41,210 nt of DNA from JBJGXI01 sp045635475 (GTDB lineage: Bacteria; Bacillota; Bacilli; Bacillales; Amphibacillaceae), in assembly GCF_045635475.1 (NCBI RefSeq), contig NZ_JBJGXI010000048.1, positions 1 to 41,210 on the forward strand, in the 5' to 3' direction. A model generated the notes under the pieces. It had not been told where the DNA came from, made no database searches, and saw only the letters and a program-made list of their open reading frames with translations. The position numbers were made by a program, and so were the translations under genes. Of this stretch, positions 24,948 to 33,659 are shown in pieces (the first letter of the stretch is position 1; every line of letters begins with the position of its first letter).

Positions 24948-25883
24948 TTATTTTGTAATTGCCATATAGTCGATTGTCTGCTTTAATCCTTCTTGATACG
25001 AAGTTGCTGGAACAAGCCCAAATTCATTTTCATATTTTTCTCCAGACAATACAACTGGATCTTCATTTAAATAATACATTTCTACAGCTTCTCTCATCAT
25101 CCGGTTAAACAAACCTAAAAAGCGAATCATGTTTTTCGTAACAGTGGAGACAGGCTTATTATAGTTCGTAATTGTTCTTATTTCAGCAATCATTTCCTCA
25201 CCAGTTATAACACCGTATCCTGGTATATTCCAATTCTGTCCGTATGCTTCTTCACACATGGCCAGCTCTACGATCGCTTTTGCACCATCAGGAGTAAATA
25301 TAAATTCCCTGCCCAGCTTCTGATTACCAACGAACATTGCCTTTTTATTATTAATAACACTTGTTAATGTATAATGAATCAACGTATTTTCTGCGTTCGG
25401 ACCATAAAAGTCAGGGAAATGGGCAACAACCGCAGATACACCAGATTGCTTAATTTTCTTTTCCACACTAAGCCTTACTTTTCCTTTCTTCGTATTTGGT
25501 GATTTTGATGTTGCTTCTGTTACTTTTTGTTGATTAGTTTTTCCATACGCATAAATATTATCGACAACGGCAAGCTTAGCTGATTGTGCTTTTGTGACCT
25601 CTAAGATAATTGCGGTTAGCTTTGGTAACTCTTTTTCCCATTGATAATAAGGAATGTTAGATGCTTGAAAAATGACATCTACTCCTTCAGCTGCAACCAT
25701 CAATGATTCGCAGTCAAATGCATCCCCTTTTTTAATCGTCACTTTCGAATCATGTTGGAATAACCTTTCTAACTTTTCTTGATTTCGTGCGAAAGCATTA
25801 ACTTTAATCCCCCTACTAGTTAATTCGTTTACAATCGCATAACCCATTCCACCAGATGCACCGATTACTAATGCTTTTTTCAT
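24948..25883 (-). CDS. NAD(P)-binding extended SDR / epimerase-like enzyme
   Basis: A 311-residue Rossmann protein with GASGGMG at residues 8-14, a NAD(P)-binding site. The second part follows the extended SDR/NmrA type (DVIFQASNIPYYQWEKELP, VAHFPDFYGPNAENTLIHY). The classical YxxxK is not obvious, so it may be an isomerase, reductase or sensor. The start ATG 25883 has GGGGAGG 6 nt upstream; the longer frame reads through that site. It lies downstream of a tetR gene with similar operator-like sequences in front of both, so it is probably regulated by it. Confidence 0.75.
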   Translation of the reverse strand: MKKALVIGASGGMGYAIVNELTSRGIKVNAFARNQEKLERLFQHDSKVTIKKGDAFDCESLMVAAEGVDVIFQASNIPYYQWEKELPKLTAIILEVTKAQSAKLAVVDNIYAYGKTNQQKVTEATSKSPNTKKGKVRLSVEKKIKQSGVSAVVAHFPDFYGPNAENTLIHYTLTSVINNKKAMFVGNQKLGREFIFTPDGAKAIVELAMCEEAYGQNWNIPGYGVITGEEMIAEIRTITNYNKPVSTVTKNMIRFLGLFNRMMREAVEMYYLNEDPVVLSGEKYENEFGLVPATSYQEGLKQTIDYMAITK

Positions 25884-25902
25884 CTTAACGCCTCCCCTTT
25901 TA

Positions 25903-25921
25903 TTAACCACTGTTCAATTAA
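25903..25921. promoter_or_regulatory. TetR operator candidate before the SDR gene
   Basis: TTAACCACTGTTCAATTAA shares 15 of 19 positions with TTGACCAGTGTATAATTAA before the tetR gene, in the same orientation relative to each gene. Confidence 0.4.
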
Positions 25922-25940
25922 AGAGTAAAAAAATTTACTT

Positions 25941-25980
25941 AGCCAATTTCATTTAGTAAAAAGTAATTATGAAATTGGCT
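25941..25980. repeat. TIR repeat family, copy D (minimal)
   Basis: AGCCAATTTCAT (25941-25952) mirrors ATGAAATTGGCT (25969-25980), enclosing only about 16 bp. The right arm forms the end of the tetR reading frame: the codons for P-I-S and the TAA lie in it. The terminal base changes GACTC to GGCTC are matched on both ends. Confidence 0.65.
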
Positions 25981-26545
25981 CTATTCCTTTTAACAAAAAT
26001 TTCACATGTGCTTCCGCAATACCACGAACCTCACTATAGTTATTTACAGTTCTACAATAGTGCGTAACAAACCCATGTAACGATAAAAATACCGACCAAA
26101 TATCTTGTAAGGACATCTTTTTACCAGACAATATAAAGAGACTTTGCGCAAATTTCTGATAGCTCTTATTCGGTCCTTCACTTAAATAAAACTGAACCTC
26201 TTCATCTTTAATTAAGAACATAATTTCATAATGACTTTGATGTGTTAAACCGAATTCTATGAAACCAAGCATAATTTGATGAAGTTTCTCTCTATCATAT
26301 AGGTGTTGTTCCATGATGGAATCCAAAATCTCATTAAGAATTTGGAAATGGTCTTCTACCATGGCGTAAAATAACGCTGCCTTGTTTTTGAAATGGTAGT
26401 AAATTGCTCCATGACTATACTTTAATTCTTGTGCAATCTGCCGCATGGAAACATGCTGATATCCTTTTTTTGCAAATAAGTCTCTTGCTGCTTCCATAAT
26501 CATTTCTTTTGATAATTCTCGATCTACTGCTTTTCTAGGGGCCAT
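25967..26545 (-). CDS. TetR-family regulator, probable controller of the SDR gene
   Basis: A 192-residue regulator with the helix-turn-helix VSMRQIAQELKYSHGAIYYHFKNK and a family-specific C-terminal domain. ATG 26545 is preceded by AGGAGGATAT. Its last residues and TAA are provided by repeat copy D, so the original C-terminus may have been changed. A 19-bp sequence before its start recurs before the downstream SDR gene, which suggests repression of both. Confidence 0.85.
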   Translation of the reverse strand: MAPRKAVDRELSKEMIMEAARDLFAKKGYQHVSMRQIAQELKYSHGAIYYHFKNKAALFYAMVEDHFQILNEILDSIMEQHLYDREKLHQIMLGFIEFGLTHQSHYEIMFLIKDEEVQFYLSEGPNKSYQKFAQSLFILSGKKMSLQDIWSVFLSLHGFVTHYCRTVNNYSEVRGIAEAHVKFLLKGIEPIS

Positions 26546-26558
26546 ATATCCTCCTTTA

Positions 26559-26577
26559 TTGACCAGTGTATAATTAA
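26559..26577. promoter_or_regulatory. TetR operator candidate before tetR
   Basis: TTGACCAGTGTATAATTAA, 14 bp upstream of the start codon, matches the sequence before the SDR gene at 15 of 19 positions. Confidence 0.4.
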
Positions 26578-26681
26578 ATAATATGCTCTAATTTTAAGAA
26601 TGTCAACATTGATTATGATAAAATAAATCTTGAAGTTTCTGTTCGTATAGTAAGATAATCCAAAGTTTGCAGGTGATACCA

Positions 26682-27401
26682 TTGTTTCTTAAAAGAATAA
26701 CCTTATTACGAGATAGCATTTCTTCATTTAGCAAATATCCATTTTCGATCCCGTCTATTCATAATATGGATCAGTTAGATTTAACGAACAAGGTTACCTT
26801 TTTTGTTGGAGAAAATGGTTCAGGGAAATCTACCTTACTAGAAGGAATTGCAGATAAATGCGAGTTTAATACAGCTGGAGGCAGCAGAAATAATGTGTAT
26901 GATGTACATGCTGCAGAGTCAGTTCTCGGTGACCATATTCGGTTATCATGGCTACCGAAAGTCACGAATGGCTTTTTTCTACGAGCTGAATCGTTTTATC
27001 ACTTTGCCACCTATATAGAAGAAGTGGATGAGTCAGGATTTAAAGATTACGGAGGTCGTTCGCTTCATCAGCAATCACATGGAGAATCGTTTTTATCTTT
27101 GTTTATGAACCGTTTTAAAGGGAAAGCATTGTACTTATTAGATGAGCCAGAGGCGGCGCTCTCTCCACAAAGACAATTATCTTTTCTGCGCATTCTTCAT
27201 GAGTTGACCAGTGATGGCGATTGCCAATTCATCATTGCTACCCACTCTCCTATTTTACTCGGGCTTCCGAATGCAACAATATTAAGCTTTGATGAAGGGC
27301 ACATTAATGAAATTGAATATGAAATGACAGACCACTACAAGATAACTAAATACTTTCTACAACACAGAGAAAAGTTCTTGGACGACATACTGAAGGATTG
27401 A
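26682..27401 (+). CDS. AAA/ABC-type ATPase (COG3910-like)
   Basis: A 239-residue soluble ATPase of the SMC/RecF-like class. Walker A GENGSGKST lies near 43-51, a signature-like SHGESF near 131-136, Walker B LYLLDEPEAALSP near 148-160, and the switch His in IIATHSPIL. N-terminal FLKRITLLRD and YPFSIPSI are typical of a stand-alone predicted ATPase family of unknown role. The start is TTG 26682, with AGGTGA 5 nt before it; a frame opening at 26667 would include the ribosome site. No nuclease partner is adjacent, so an anti-phage role (as in OLD-type systems) is not supported. Confidence 0.8.
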   Translation: MFLKRITLLRDSISSFSKYPFSIPSIHNMDQLDLTNKVTFFVGENGSGKSTLLEGIADKCEFNTAGGSRNNVYDVHAAESVLGDHIRLSWLPKVTNGFFLRAESFYHFATYIEEVDESGFKDYGGRSLHQQSHGESFLSLFMNRFKGKALYLLDEPEAALSPQRQLSFLRILHELTSDGDCQFIIATHSPILLGLPNATILSFDEGHINEIEYEMTDHYKITKYFLQHREKFLDDILKD

Positions 27402-27460
27402 TCTCTAGAGAAGATCGCTACTTGCATCTTTTTCACCTTTTCTTTACATCTTGTACATTA

Positions 27461-27610
27461 AGAGGTTGTCCAAAAAGTCCCCATTCTATCATGATGATTA
27501 TTCAAGTAGCATATTGACGTCGAAGATTGGATTCAGCCGAGAAATCTGGTCCTCTTTTTTCTAGCTTCATCCAATCTTCTCGATTCTAAAAATAGAACTT
27601 TTTTAACAAA
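27461..27610. mobile_element. degenerate second copy of the MITE-like element
   Basis: Starts with AGAGGTTGTCCAAAAAGTC, the same terminus as the element at 5308-5458, and ends in ACTTTTTTAACAA, a decayed form of its other end. The length (about 150 bp) is alike. Its interior differs: GAAGATTGGAT (27522-27532) pairs with ATCCAATCTTC (27569-27579). It fills most of the 283-bp gap before the phzF genes. Confidence 0.5.
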
Positions 27611-27684
27611 TAATAATGGAGTATTAGTGATTTCGAAGCATACTTTAACAAATTAATTTATCGTTAACAAAGGAGATCGACCAA

Positions 27685-28563
27685 TTGAAAAAATTGACTT
27701 ACTATATTGTTGATGTATTTGCTGAACAAAAGTATCAGGGCAATCAATTAGCTGTATTCTTTGCCACAGAAAACCTATCAACGGAAGAAATGCAAAAAAT
27801 AGCAAATGAAATGCACTTTTCCGAAACAACATTTATTTTATCCAAAGACAAACAAAACAACGGGTATGATGTACGAATTTTTACACCAGAATCCGAAATC
27901 CCTTTTGCTGGTCATCCAACTATAGGAACTTCGTATGTAATTAATGAAGCTATCGAAAAAGGCGAATCTGATAATCTTCTATTAAATTTAGGGATTGGCC
28001 AAATTGCTGTACAAATTGACCGTAGACGAGAATTAATATGGATGACGCAAAAATCTCCTACCTTTGGACAAACGTTTGATCACACGGTAATTGCTGAGAT
28101 TCTCTCGATTAAACCAGATGACATCAATCTTGATTTTCCGATTGAACATGTTTCTACAGGCTTACCTGCGATTATTGTGCCTTTAAATAACTTAAAAGCC
28201 TTAAAGCAATGTTCGATTAATCATGAAAAATTCAAAGCGTTCTTAGAGAACTACTCCTCTCTAAATATATTAGTATTTTGTAATCAAACCTATGAAACTG
28301 GAAATGACCTAAGCGTTAGAGTATTCGTCGACGAGACAGGATTTCCGGAAGACCCTGCAACCGGAAGCGCCAATGGGAACTTAGCAGGCTACCTTTTGCA
28401 GCACAGTTATTTGCGCCAAAGTTCGTTGGATATCCGGATTGAGCAGGGCTATGAAATAGGTAGACCTTCGCTGCTTTATATGCTTGCGAATAAAACTGGT
28501 CACGCTTTTTCAATACAAATCGGCGGCAAGGTATTCCCGGTTGCAAAAGGGGAATGGTTATAA
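27685..28563 (+). CDS. PhzF-family isomerase/epimerase, first of a tandem pair
   Basis: A 292-residue protein of the PhzF family, which shares the diaminopimelate-epimerase fold and catalyses proton shifts on small metabolites. The two domains are marked by the catalytic Glu47 in FSETTF, by FAGHPTIGTSY and by EDPATGSANGNLAGYLL. Substrate unknown; phenazine biosynthesis is unlikely, as no phz genes are near. The start is TTG 27685, with AAAGGAGAT upstream. Twenty-seven bp separate it from a paralogue, so they form an operon. Confidence 0.9.
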   Translation: MKKLTYYIVDVFAEQKYQGNQLAVFFATENLSTEEMQKIANEMHFSETTFILSKDKQNNGYDVRIFTPESEIPFAGHPTIGTSYVINEAIEKGESDNLLLNLGIGQIAVQIDRRRELIWMTQKSPTFGQTFDHTVIAEILSIKPDDINLDFPIEHVSTGLPAIIVPLNNLKALKQCSINHEKFKAFLENYSSLNILVFCNQTYETGNDLSVRVFVDETGFPEDPATGSANGNLAGYLLQHSYLRQSSLDIRIEQGYEIGRPSLLYMLANKTGHAFSIQIGGKVFPVAKGEWL

Positions 28564-28590
28564 TCTTATCTAAGACAAGAGGGAATTATT

Positions 28591-29487
28591 ATGAGAAAAA
28601 TAGACGTGTATCATGTTGATGCTTTTACAGACCAGGCATTCGGCGGCAATCCTGCTGGTGTTATTCCTGAAGCAGGAGATTTATCAATGGAAGAGATGCA
28701 AAAAATAGCAAATGAATTAAATCTATCGGAATCAGCATTTTTATTTCCTTCAAATAATCCTGAAGCTGATTTTCGGATTCGTTATTTTACTCCAGCTGAA
28801 GAGATTGATTTTTGCGGACATGCAACTATCGGCATGTCATGGATACTGGCGACAGCTTACGACTGGGCCGACAAAGTAGAACAGGTTATATTGGAAACAA
28901 ATGCAGGGCTTGTTCCTGTGAAATGGGTGAAGGAAAACAACCAACTTACCGCAGTATCAATGACACAGCGCGCTCCACAACTACAAAATGTGGAAGATGA
29001 CCCTGTGAAAATTGCAGAGCTAGTTGGCGTGAAACTAACTGATCTAGACGACCGCTACCCGATAAAAATAAGTAATACCGGCGTTTCACATCTGCTCGTC
29101 CCTATTAAATCACGTCTTGCAATAGATACAGCAGAGCCTAAACTGAAACGACTACAAATGATGAACAAGCAATATCAAGTTTCGACTACACACTTATTTA
29201 CATTTGACACAGACGGAGAATTTGATATTTACACAAGGGATTTTTGCCCGAATATTGGCATTGATGAGGATCCAGTAACTGGTGCAGCAAATGGTGCACT
29301 AGCGGGGTACCTATACTTAGAAGGTTTTGTTTCTAACCATGAGACGCATCAATTTAAGATTGGACAAGGCCATGCGATTAACAGACCTGGCACGCTTTAT
29401 GTGACAATCACTCCTCATGAAGATAAACCAATTATCGAAGTAGCTGGTTCCGCAGTTACCACTATTGAAGGTACAATTACAATCTAG
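28591..29487 (+). CDS. PhzF-family isomerase/epimerase, second of a tandem pair
   Basis: A 298-residue paralogue of the preceding protein. It keeps the same catalytic Glu47 (LSESAF), CGHATIGMSW and DEDPVTGAANGALAGYLY. The two share the motif MEEMQKIANE-like near residues 33-42 and most core motifs but are clearly diverged, pointing to an old duplication or two substrates. ATG 28591 has AGAGGGAA upstream. A strong terminator follows about 100 bp after its stop. Confidence 0.9.
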   Translation: MRKIDVYHVDAFTDQAFGGNPAGVIPEAGDLSMEEMQKIANELNLSESAFLFPSNNPEADFRIRYFTPAEEIDFCGHATIGMSWILATAYDWADKVEQVILETNAGLVPVKWVKENNQLTAVSMTQRAPQLQNVEDDPVKIAELVGVKLTDLDDRYPIKISNTGVSHLLVPIKSRLAIDTAEPKLKRLQMMNKQYQVSTTHLFTFDTDGEFDIYTRDFCPNIGIDEDPVTGAANGALAGYLYLEGFVSNHETHQFKIGQGHAINRPGTLYVTITPHEDKPIIEVAGSAVTTIEGTITI

Positions 29488-29586
29488 CTGGGTGTCAATT
29501 GGCTCTCTTTTTACCGTCAAACGTATGGAGTATAGTATTACTTTTATATGAAGAAGAAGAAAAGACTACTCTTGCCAAAAATTAAA

Positions 29587-29616
29587 GCATACAACCTGAT
29601 GGTTGTATGCTTTTTT
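29587..29616 (+). terminator. intrinsic terminator of the phzF pair
   Basis: GCATACAACC (29587-29596) and GGTTGTATGC (29601-29610) form a perfect stem with a TGAT loop, followed by six T. Confidence 0.9.
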
Positions 29617-29622
29617 GAACCT

Positions 29623-29778
29623 TTACTGTCGCTTTTTCGTTTTCTTATTATGCGCCTTTTCGTTGGGCGTTAGTGGTTCATTAGCTGCTTCATGATCAAA
29701 TTGAGTTGATCGCTTACTTCTAACTGCTTGTTCATCACTAATACCACCGTTATACTGATTTTTCGCTTTTTTGCCCAT
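29623..29778 (-). CDS. small basic hydrophilic protein
   Basis: A 51-residue, very hydrophilic protein beginning MGKKAKNQYNGGISDEQAVR and ending KTKKRQ, with a Lys-rich start and end and a polar acidic middle. This composition is common among small forespore or stress proteins of Bacillus, but no named family was recognised with certainty. ATG 29778 has GGAGGTGG 5 nt upstream, a strong ribosome site. Its 3' end abuts the phzF terminator. Confidence 0.6.
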   Translation of the reverse strand: MGKKAKNQYNGGISDEQAVRSKRSTQFDHEAANEPLTPNEKAHNKKTKKRQ

Positions 29779-29850
29779 TTAAGCCACCTCCATACGATTA
29801 TTTTGCCAATTTCAATTTACATTATCCAAAATCAGCTTTATAAATCGGTG

Positions 29851-31359
29851 CTAGCTTGATTCAACTTCCATTTCAGATTTATTTTCTTCCATCCAATCTA
29901 AAAAATGTTGAGCAAGTAACGGATCCCATTGGCTGCCTTTGCCATTTTCTATAATGTTCATTGCTTTTTCTATAGGCATTTTATTACGATAAGGTCTATT
30001 GGATGTCATTGCGTCAAATGCATCGGCAACAGCGAGTATCCTTCCAAATAACGGGATCTCCTCTCCTTTTAACTGATCAGGATATCCTTTTCCGTCAAAA
30101 CGCTCGTGATGATATCTGACACCTGGAATAAATGCTTGCATCACATCTTGTGGTTTTATTTCTTCAAGAATATTCGTCCCAATTGTTGGGTGCTGTTTAA
30201 TGATGTCAAATTCAATGTCAGATAATTTCCCGTCCTTTAACAATACTTCATCTCTAATTCCTATTTTACCGATATCATGCAATAATGCCGATTTTTTTAA
30301 TAACCCTAATTCATGAGTTTGAAGCCCATATTTCTTGCCTATCTCTACGGCATAGTTTGCAACCCGGATAGAATGCCCAGCTGTATAAGGATCTCTGGCA
30401 TCCAACGTAGCAGCAAACACCGTGAAAAAACTGTCCACTAAATCCGAGTTCATTTCATCTCTATGCTTAATAGAGGCAACCATGTGATTAAAACCGGATA
30501 CTAGCTCTGAGAATTCATCTGAATAAAAATCACTAACCTCATTTAATTCACCATTTTGAACCGTGTGCATCCCCTGTATCATTTGATCGATCGGACGCTG
30601 GATTTCTTGCGTTAACAAGAATGAACCAATGATAGAGAAAATAATCGCTAAGACGATAATCACACCCGCCCATTTCCAATATTCGACGATAAATACAGTG
30701 TCCAACTGAACAAGGCGAACTTGATTAGCTAATCCAAAAAGTAAAATCGGAAATACTCCAATAAATAAGGCACTAATAAAGAACTTCATGCGAATAGATA
30801 TAATAACATTGCCCTTAAGTGATAGATTCTCGTTGTATAAAGCTAGTGCTTTTTGATTAATGCTACTTATAATATGACGAACATTTTTCGCGGTTAAAAA
30901 GAATTCAATCATCCCATGCATAAACGCAATTAGTAACGCTCCTATCCATGCTAATCCAATATAGCTATATGGTAACGATAATTGACCACTGTGAATAAAA
31001 ATGCTAGTAATCAAGGATGACGGAACGGCTAGACCAAGAAAATGAGGAAGCATAATTCGCTTAAAGGTTAACACAGGAAAATGATGTGCCCGTATAAAAG
31101 CCTGCTCAAGCTCGTCCAAAGTTGGATTTTCAGCTTGATAGATAGCTTTAATCGGAAAAATGTGTGATCTGAACACGATAAACTCCATGCCAAACATGAT
31201 CACGATCGAAACAATTAATGTACAAACTAAAAGGAAGTACTCTTTTCCTGATAACTGTAACGTGGAAAAAATAAACGTACTTCCTACTAAACAAACGGCA
31301 ATGATCGAACCTAGTATGTAATTTATTATCAATGATTTTTGGAAATGATTAAACTCCAT
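29851..31359 (-). CDS. membrane HD-GYP phosphodiesterase with HAMP
   Basis: A 502-residue signalling protein. The N-terminal half has about six membrane segments (about 14-240), followed by a HAMP-like segment (about 245-300). The catalytic HD-GYP domain (about 305-490) holds TAGHSIRVANYA, HDIGKIGI (about 361) and HERFDGKGYPD (about 421). HD-GYP enzymes hydrolyse cyclic-di-GMP; metal ligands appear intact. The upstream signal is unknown. It is a single gene with a weak AGAGAG ribosome site. No GGDEF protein lies in the window. Confidence 0.85.
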   Translation of the reverse strand: MEFNHFQKSLIINYILGSIIAVCLVGSTFIFSTLQLSGKEYFLLVCTLIVSIVIMFGMEFIVFRSHIFPIKAIYQAENPTLDELEQAFIRAHHFPVLTFKRIMLPHFLGLAVPSSLITSIFIHSGQLSLPYSYIGLAWIGALLIAFMHGMIEFFLTAKNVRHIISSINQKALALYNENLSLKGNVIISIRMKFFISALFIGVFPILLFGLANQVRLVQLDTVFIVEYWKWAGVIIVLAIIFSIIGSFLLTQEIQRPIDQMIQGMHTVQNGELNEVSDFYSDEFSELVSGFNHMVASIKHRDEMNSDLVDSFFTVFAATLDARDPYTAGHSIRVANYAVEIGKKYGLQTHELGLLKKSALLHDIGKIGIRDEVLLKDGKLSDIEFDIIKQHPTIGTNILEEIKPQDVMQAFIPGVRYHHERFDGKGYPDQLKGEEIPLFGRILAVADAFDAMTSNRPYRNKMPIEKAMNIIENGKGSQWDPLLAQHFLDWMEENKSEMEVESS

Positions 31360-31426
31360 ATAAAAACTCTCTTTTCTGCAAAAATGTATAAAACTATTGA
31401 TAATATTATAGCATAAAGATTATCGC

Positions 31427-31460
31427 AAAAGCCTACAACTAAACTTAGCTATAGGCTTTT
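31427..31460 (-). terminator. terminator of the permease-like fragment
   Basis: AAAAGCCTA (31427-31435) and TAGGCTTTT (31452-31460) form the arms; it follows the stop at 31486 on the minus strand, before the HD-GYP gene. Confidence 0.5.
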
Positions 31461-31485
31461 TTGATTAACTAGTATTTTTGAGCAA

Positions 31486-31605
31486 CTATCCTCTTACTAG
31501 CTTTGTACGTATTTTATTTGAGAATAACTCAAAAATTAAAATTAACACAACAAGGCCAAACAAATCAATATAGAGTCGACTTCTGACATCCCCAACATCC
31601 ACCAT
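31486..31605 (-). CDS. small membrane ORF, possible 3' remnant of a transporter permease
   Basis: A 39-residue frame (ATG 31605) with one membrane segment LYIDLFGLVVLILIFELF and a basic tail SNKIRTKLVRG. Such an ending resembles the C-terminus of phosphonate-type ABC permeases, but no other part of such a gene is present, and a stop lies just upstream in frame. A hairpin terminator follows. Either a degraded gene end or an independent small membrane protein. The stretch 31606-31781 shows only the sulfatase upstream region. Confidence 0.35.
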   Translation of the reverse strand: MVDVGDVRSRLYIDLFGLVVLILIFELFSNKIRTKLVRG

Positions 31606-31781
31606 CAAGTCGCCATCCTAATATCATGTGTAACACAGCGAATTTACGTAGATTTTCCTGCATCGAATAAGCAAATTATCGCTACAAACGCCCCTTAATG
31701 TGATATCCAATCAACTATAATAGCAACTGAATATACTATGACTACTAATCTAATCAATATAAATAAAGGAGCTAATAAAAA

Positions 31782-33584
31782 ATGAGTCATTCAAATGAAA
31801 AATGGAATACTGGGCATAAAAAAAGACCCAATTTCCTGTTCTTCGTTGTCGATGAGGAACGGTTTCCGTCTGTCTATGAAAATGAACAACTTCGATCGTG
31901 GCAAAAAGAGAATTTAAAAACGCAACAGCTTTTACGTGAAAATGGAATGACATTTCTTCACCACTATATCGGAAGTACAGCATGTTCTCCGAGCCGCGCA
32001 ACGCTTTTTACCGGGCAATACCCTTCTCTTCACGGGGTCTCCCAAACAGCTGGAGCAGCAAAAGGGGCTTTTGACCCAGATATGTTCTGGCTTGATGCAA
32101 ATACTGTCCCTACGCTTGGCGATTATTTCCGTGCTGGCGGTTATAAAACTTTTTGGAAAGGAAAGTGGCATATTTCTGAGCAAGATATACTGATTCCTGG
32201 AACATACAATGCCTTGCCGAGCTACAATACAGTTACGGGGGTGCCTGAAAGAGATCTTGTACAAGAATATTTGAATGCCAACAGGCTAGATTCTTATGGG
32301 TTTTCAGGATGGATTGGTCCCGAACCGCATGGATCAAACCCTCGAAATTCTGCCTCATCAGCGGCAATCGGTGTCAGTGGTCGGGATGTCGTGTACGCTG
32401 ATGAAGTTGTCAGATTAATAGAAACGTTAGATAAGCAAGCTGAAAACGGCGATGAAAATCCGTGGCTAGTTACGTCATCCTTCGTAAATCCGCATGATAT
32501 CGCCTTGTTTGGTCTGTTTGCGCGTTTAAATCCATCGTTTGATTTCGAAATAGATCCTTCTGTTCCATTTATCCCACCTGCTCCAACAGCGGATGAAACG
32601 TTATTAACGAAACCCTTGGCTCAGCGAAACTATCGTGAAGTCTATCCACAAGCATTACAACCAACAAAAGATAGTCTGTTTTATCGACAACTTTACTATT
32701 CCTTACAAAAAAGAGCAGATCAAAATATGTATAAAGTATTCCAAGCATTAAAGCAATCACGATTTTACGAGGATACAATCGTTGTATTTACGTCCGATCA
32801 TGGGGATTTGTTAGGTTCACATGGGGGATTATTTCAGAAATGGTATAACGTCTATGAAGAATCGATTCATGTACCTTTCATTATTCACAGCCCGAAGCTT
32901 TTTTCAAGTGAAGAAACTACGGATACGCTAACAAGTCACGTCGATATCATACCTACACTGTTAGGTCTCGCAGATATTGACGTGAATAAAGTTCAAAGAC
33001 AGTTGAGTAGAGACCATACAGAAGTACACCCGCTTGTTGGCCGAGATTTAACACCTTTGTTATATCACCAACATGATTTTGACCGCGCCAATGAACCTCT
33101 ATATTTTATGACAGATGATGACGTTACAAAAGGATTAAACCAAGTGACCATCACTGGTGAACCTTATCAATCCGTCATCCAACCGAATCATATAGAAACC
33201 GTCATTACAAAACTTCGAACAGGTGAAAACAATCAAGAAGAAATATGGAAGTATTCACGTTACTTTGATAACCCGCAGTTTTGGAGTAATCCCGGGGTCG
33301 CAAATGTAGATACTAAGCAAACTGATTCTATTAAGATTTCTGATAATACAGAAGCTATTATCTCGGTACAAACCACAAAGACCGAACCAGTTCCTGATCA
33401 GTATGAGTTATATAACCTTACGAAAGACCCATTTGAAGAAATAAATCTGGCCCATTTTGAACATAAAACAGAGGAAACAAAAATGATTGAAAAAAGTTTA
33501 AAAATAATACTTGAAGAGCAATGCCGTCAAAAAAGACTATATCCAACAAGTGGAAATGTCCCAGGCAAACCATCTTGTAATTAA
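31782..33584 (+). CDS. sulfatase-family hydrolase (arylsulfatase or phosphonate monoester hydrolase type)
   Basis: A 600-residue alkaline-phosphatase-superfamily enzyme. The signature ACSPSRATLFTGQYPSLHG carries Cys68, which in active sulfatases is converted to formylglycine; metal ligands are visible in VVDEE (about 22-26) and SDHGDLLGSHG (about 338-348). It has no signal peptide, so it acts in the cytosol. Either a sulfate ester or a phosphonate monoester is a plausible substrate. The start ATG 31782 has AAAGGAGC at 9 nt. It is convergent with the LTA synthase-like gene. Confidence 0.85.
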   Translation: MSHSNEKWNTGHKKRPNFLFFVVDEERFPSVYENEQLRSWQKENLKTQQLLRENGMTFLHHYIGSTACSPSRATLFTGQYPSLHGVSQTAGAAKGAFDPDMFWLDANTVPTLGDYFRAGGYKTFWKGKWHISEQDILIPGTYNALPSYNTVTGVPERDLVQEYLNANRLDSYGFSGWIGPEPHGSNPRNSASSAAIGVSGRDVVYADEVVRLIETLDKQAENGDENPWLVTSSFVNPHDIALFGLFARLNPSFDFEIDPSVPFIPPAPTADETLLTKPLAQRNYREVYPQALQPTKDSLFYRQLYYSLQKRADQNMYKVFQALKQSRFYEDTIVVFTSDHGDLLGSHGGLFQKWYNVYEESIHVPFIIHSPKLFSSEETTDTLTSHVDIIPTLLGLADIDVNKVQRQLSRDHTEVHPLVGRDLTPLLYHQHDFDRANEPLYFMTDDDVTKGLNQVTITGEPYQSVIQPNHIETVITKLRTGENNQEEIWKYSRYFDNPQFWSNPGVANVDTKQTDSIKISDNTEAIISVQTTKTEPVPDQYELYNLTKDPFEEINLAHFEHKTEETKMIEKSLKIILEEQCRQKRLYPTSGNVPGKPSCN

Positions 33585-33592
33585 TAAAACCC

Positions 33593-33639
33593 TAGTGTCA
33601 GTTTTGTAAGTGGCGTTTCCACTTTAATGACTGACACTA
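33593..33639. terminator. two-part hairpin between convergent genes
   Basis: TAGTGTCAGT (33593-33602) pairs with ACTGACACTA (33630-33639), with an inner AAGTGG/CCACTT stem. It separates the sulfatase and LTA synthase genes. Confidence 0.65.
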
Positions 33640-33659
33640 AGGTTCCTATTTCCTATTTC

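Noticed and set aside
26682..27401. ATPase as part of an anti-phage system
   Set aside because: No nuclease, methylase or other defence gene is adjacent; the neighbours are metabolic genes and repeats.
27685..29487. Phenazine biosynthesis cluster suggested by PhzF homology
   Set aside because: No other phz gene is near; PhzF-like proteins are common single-gene enzymes in Bacillaceae.
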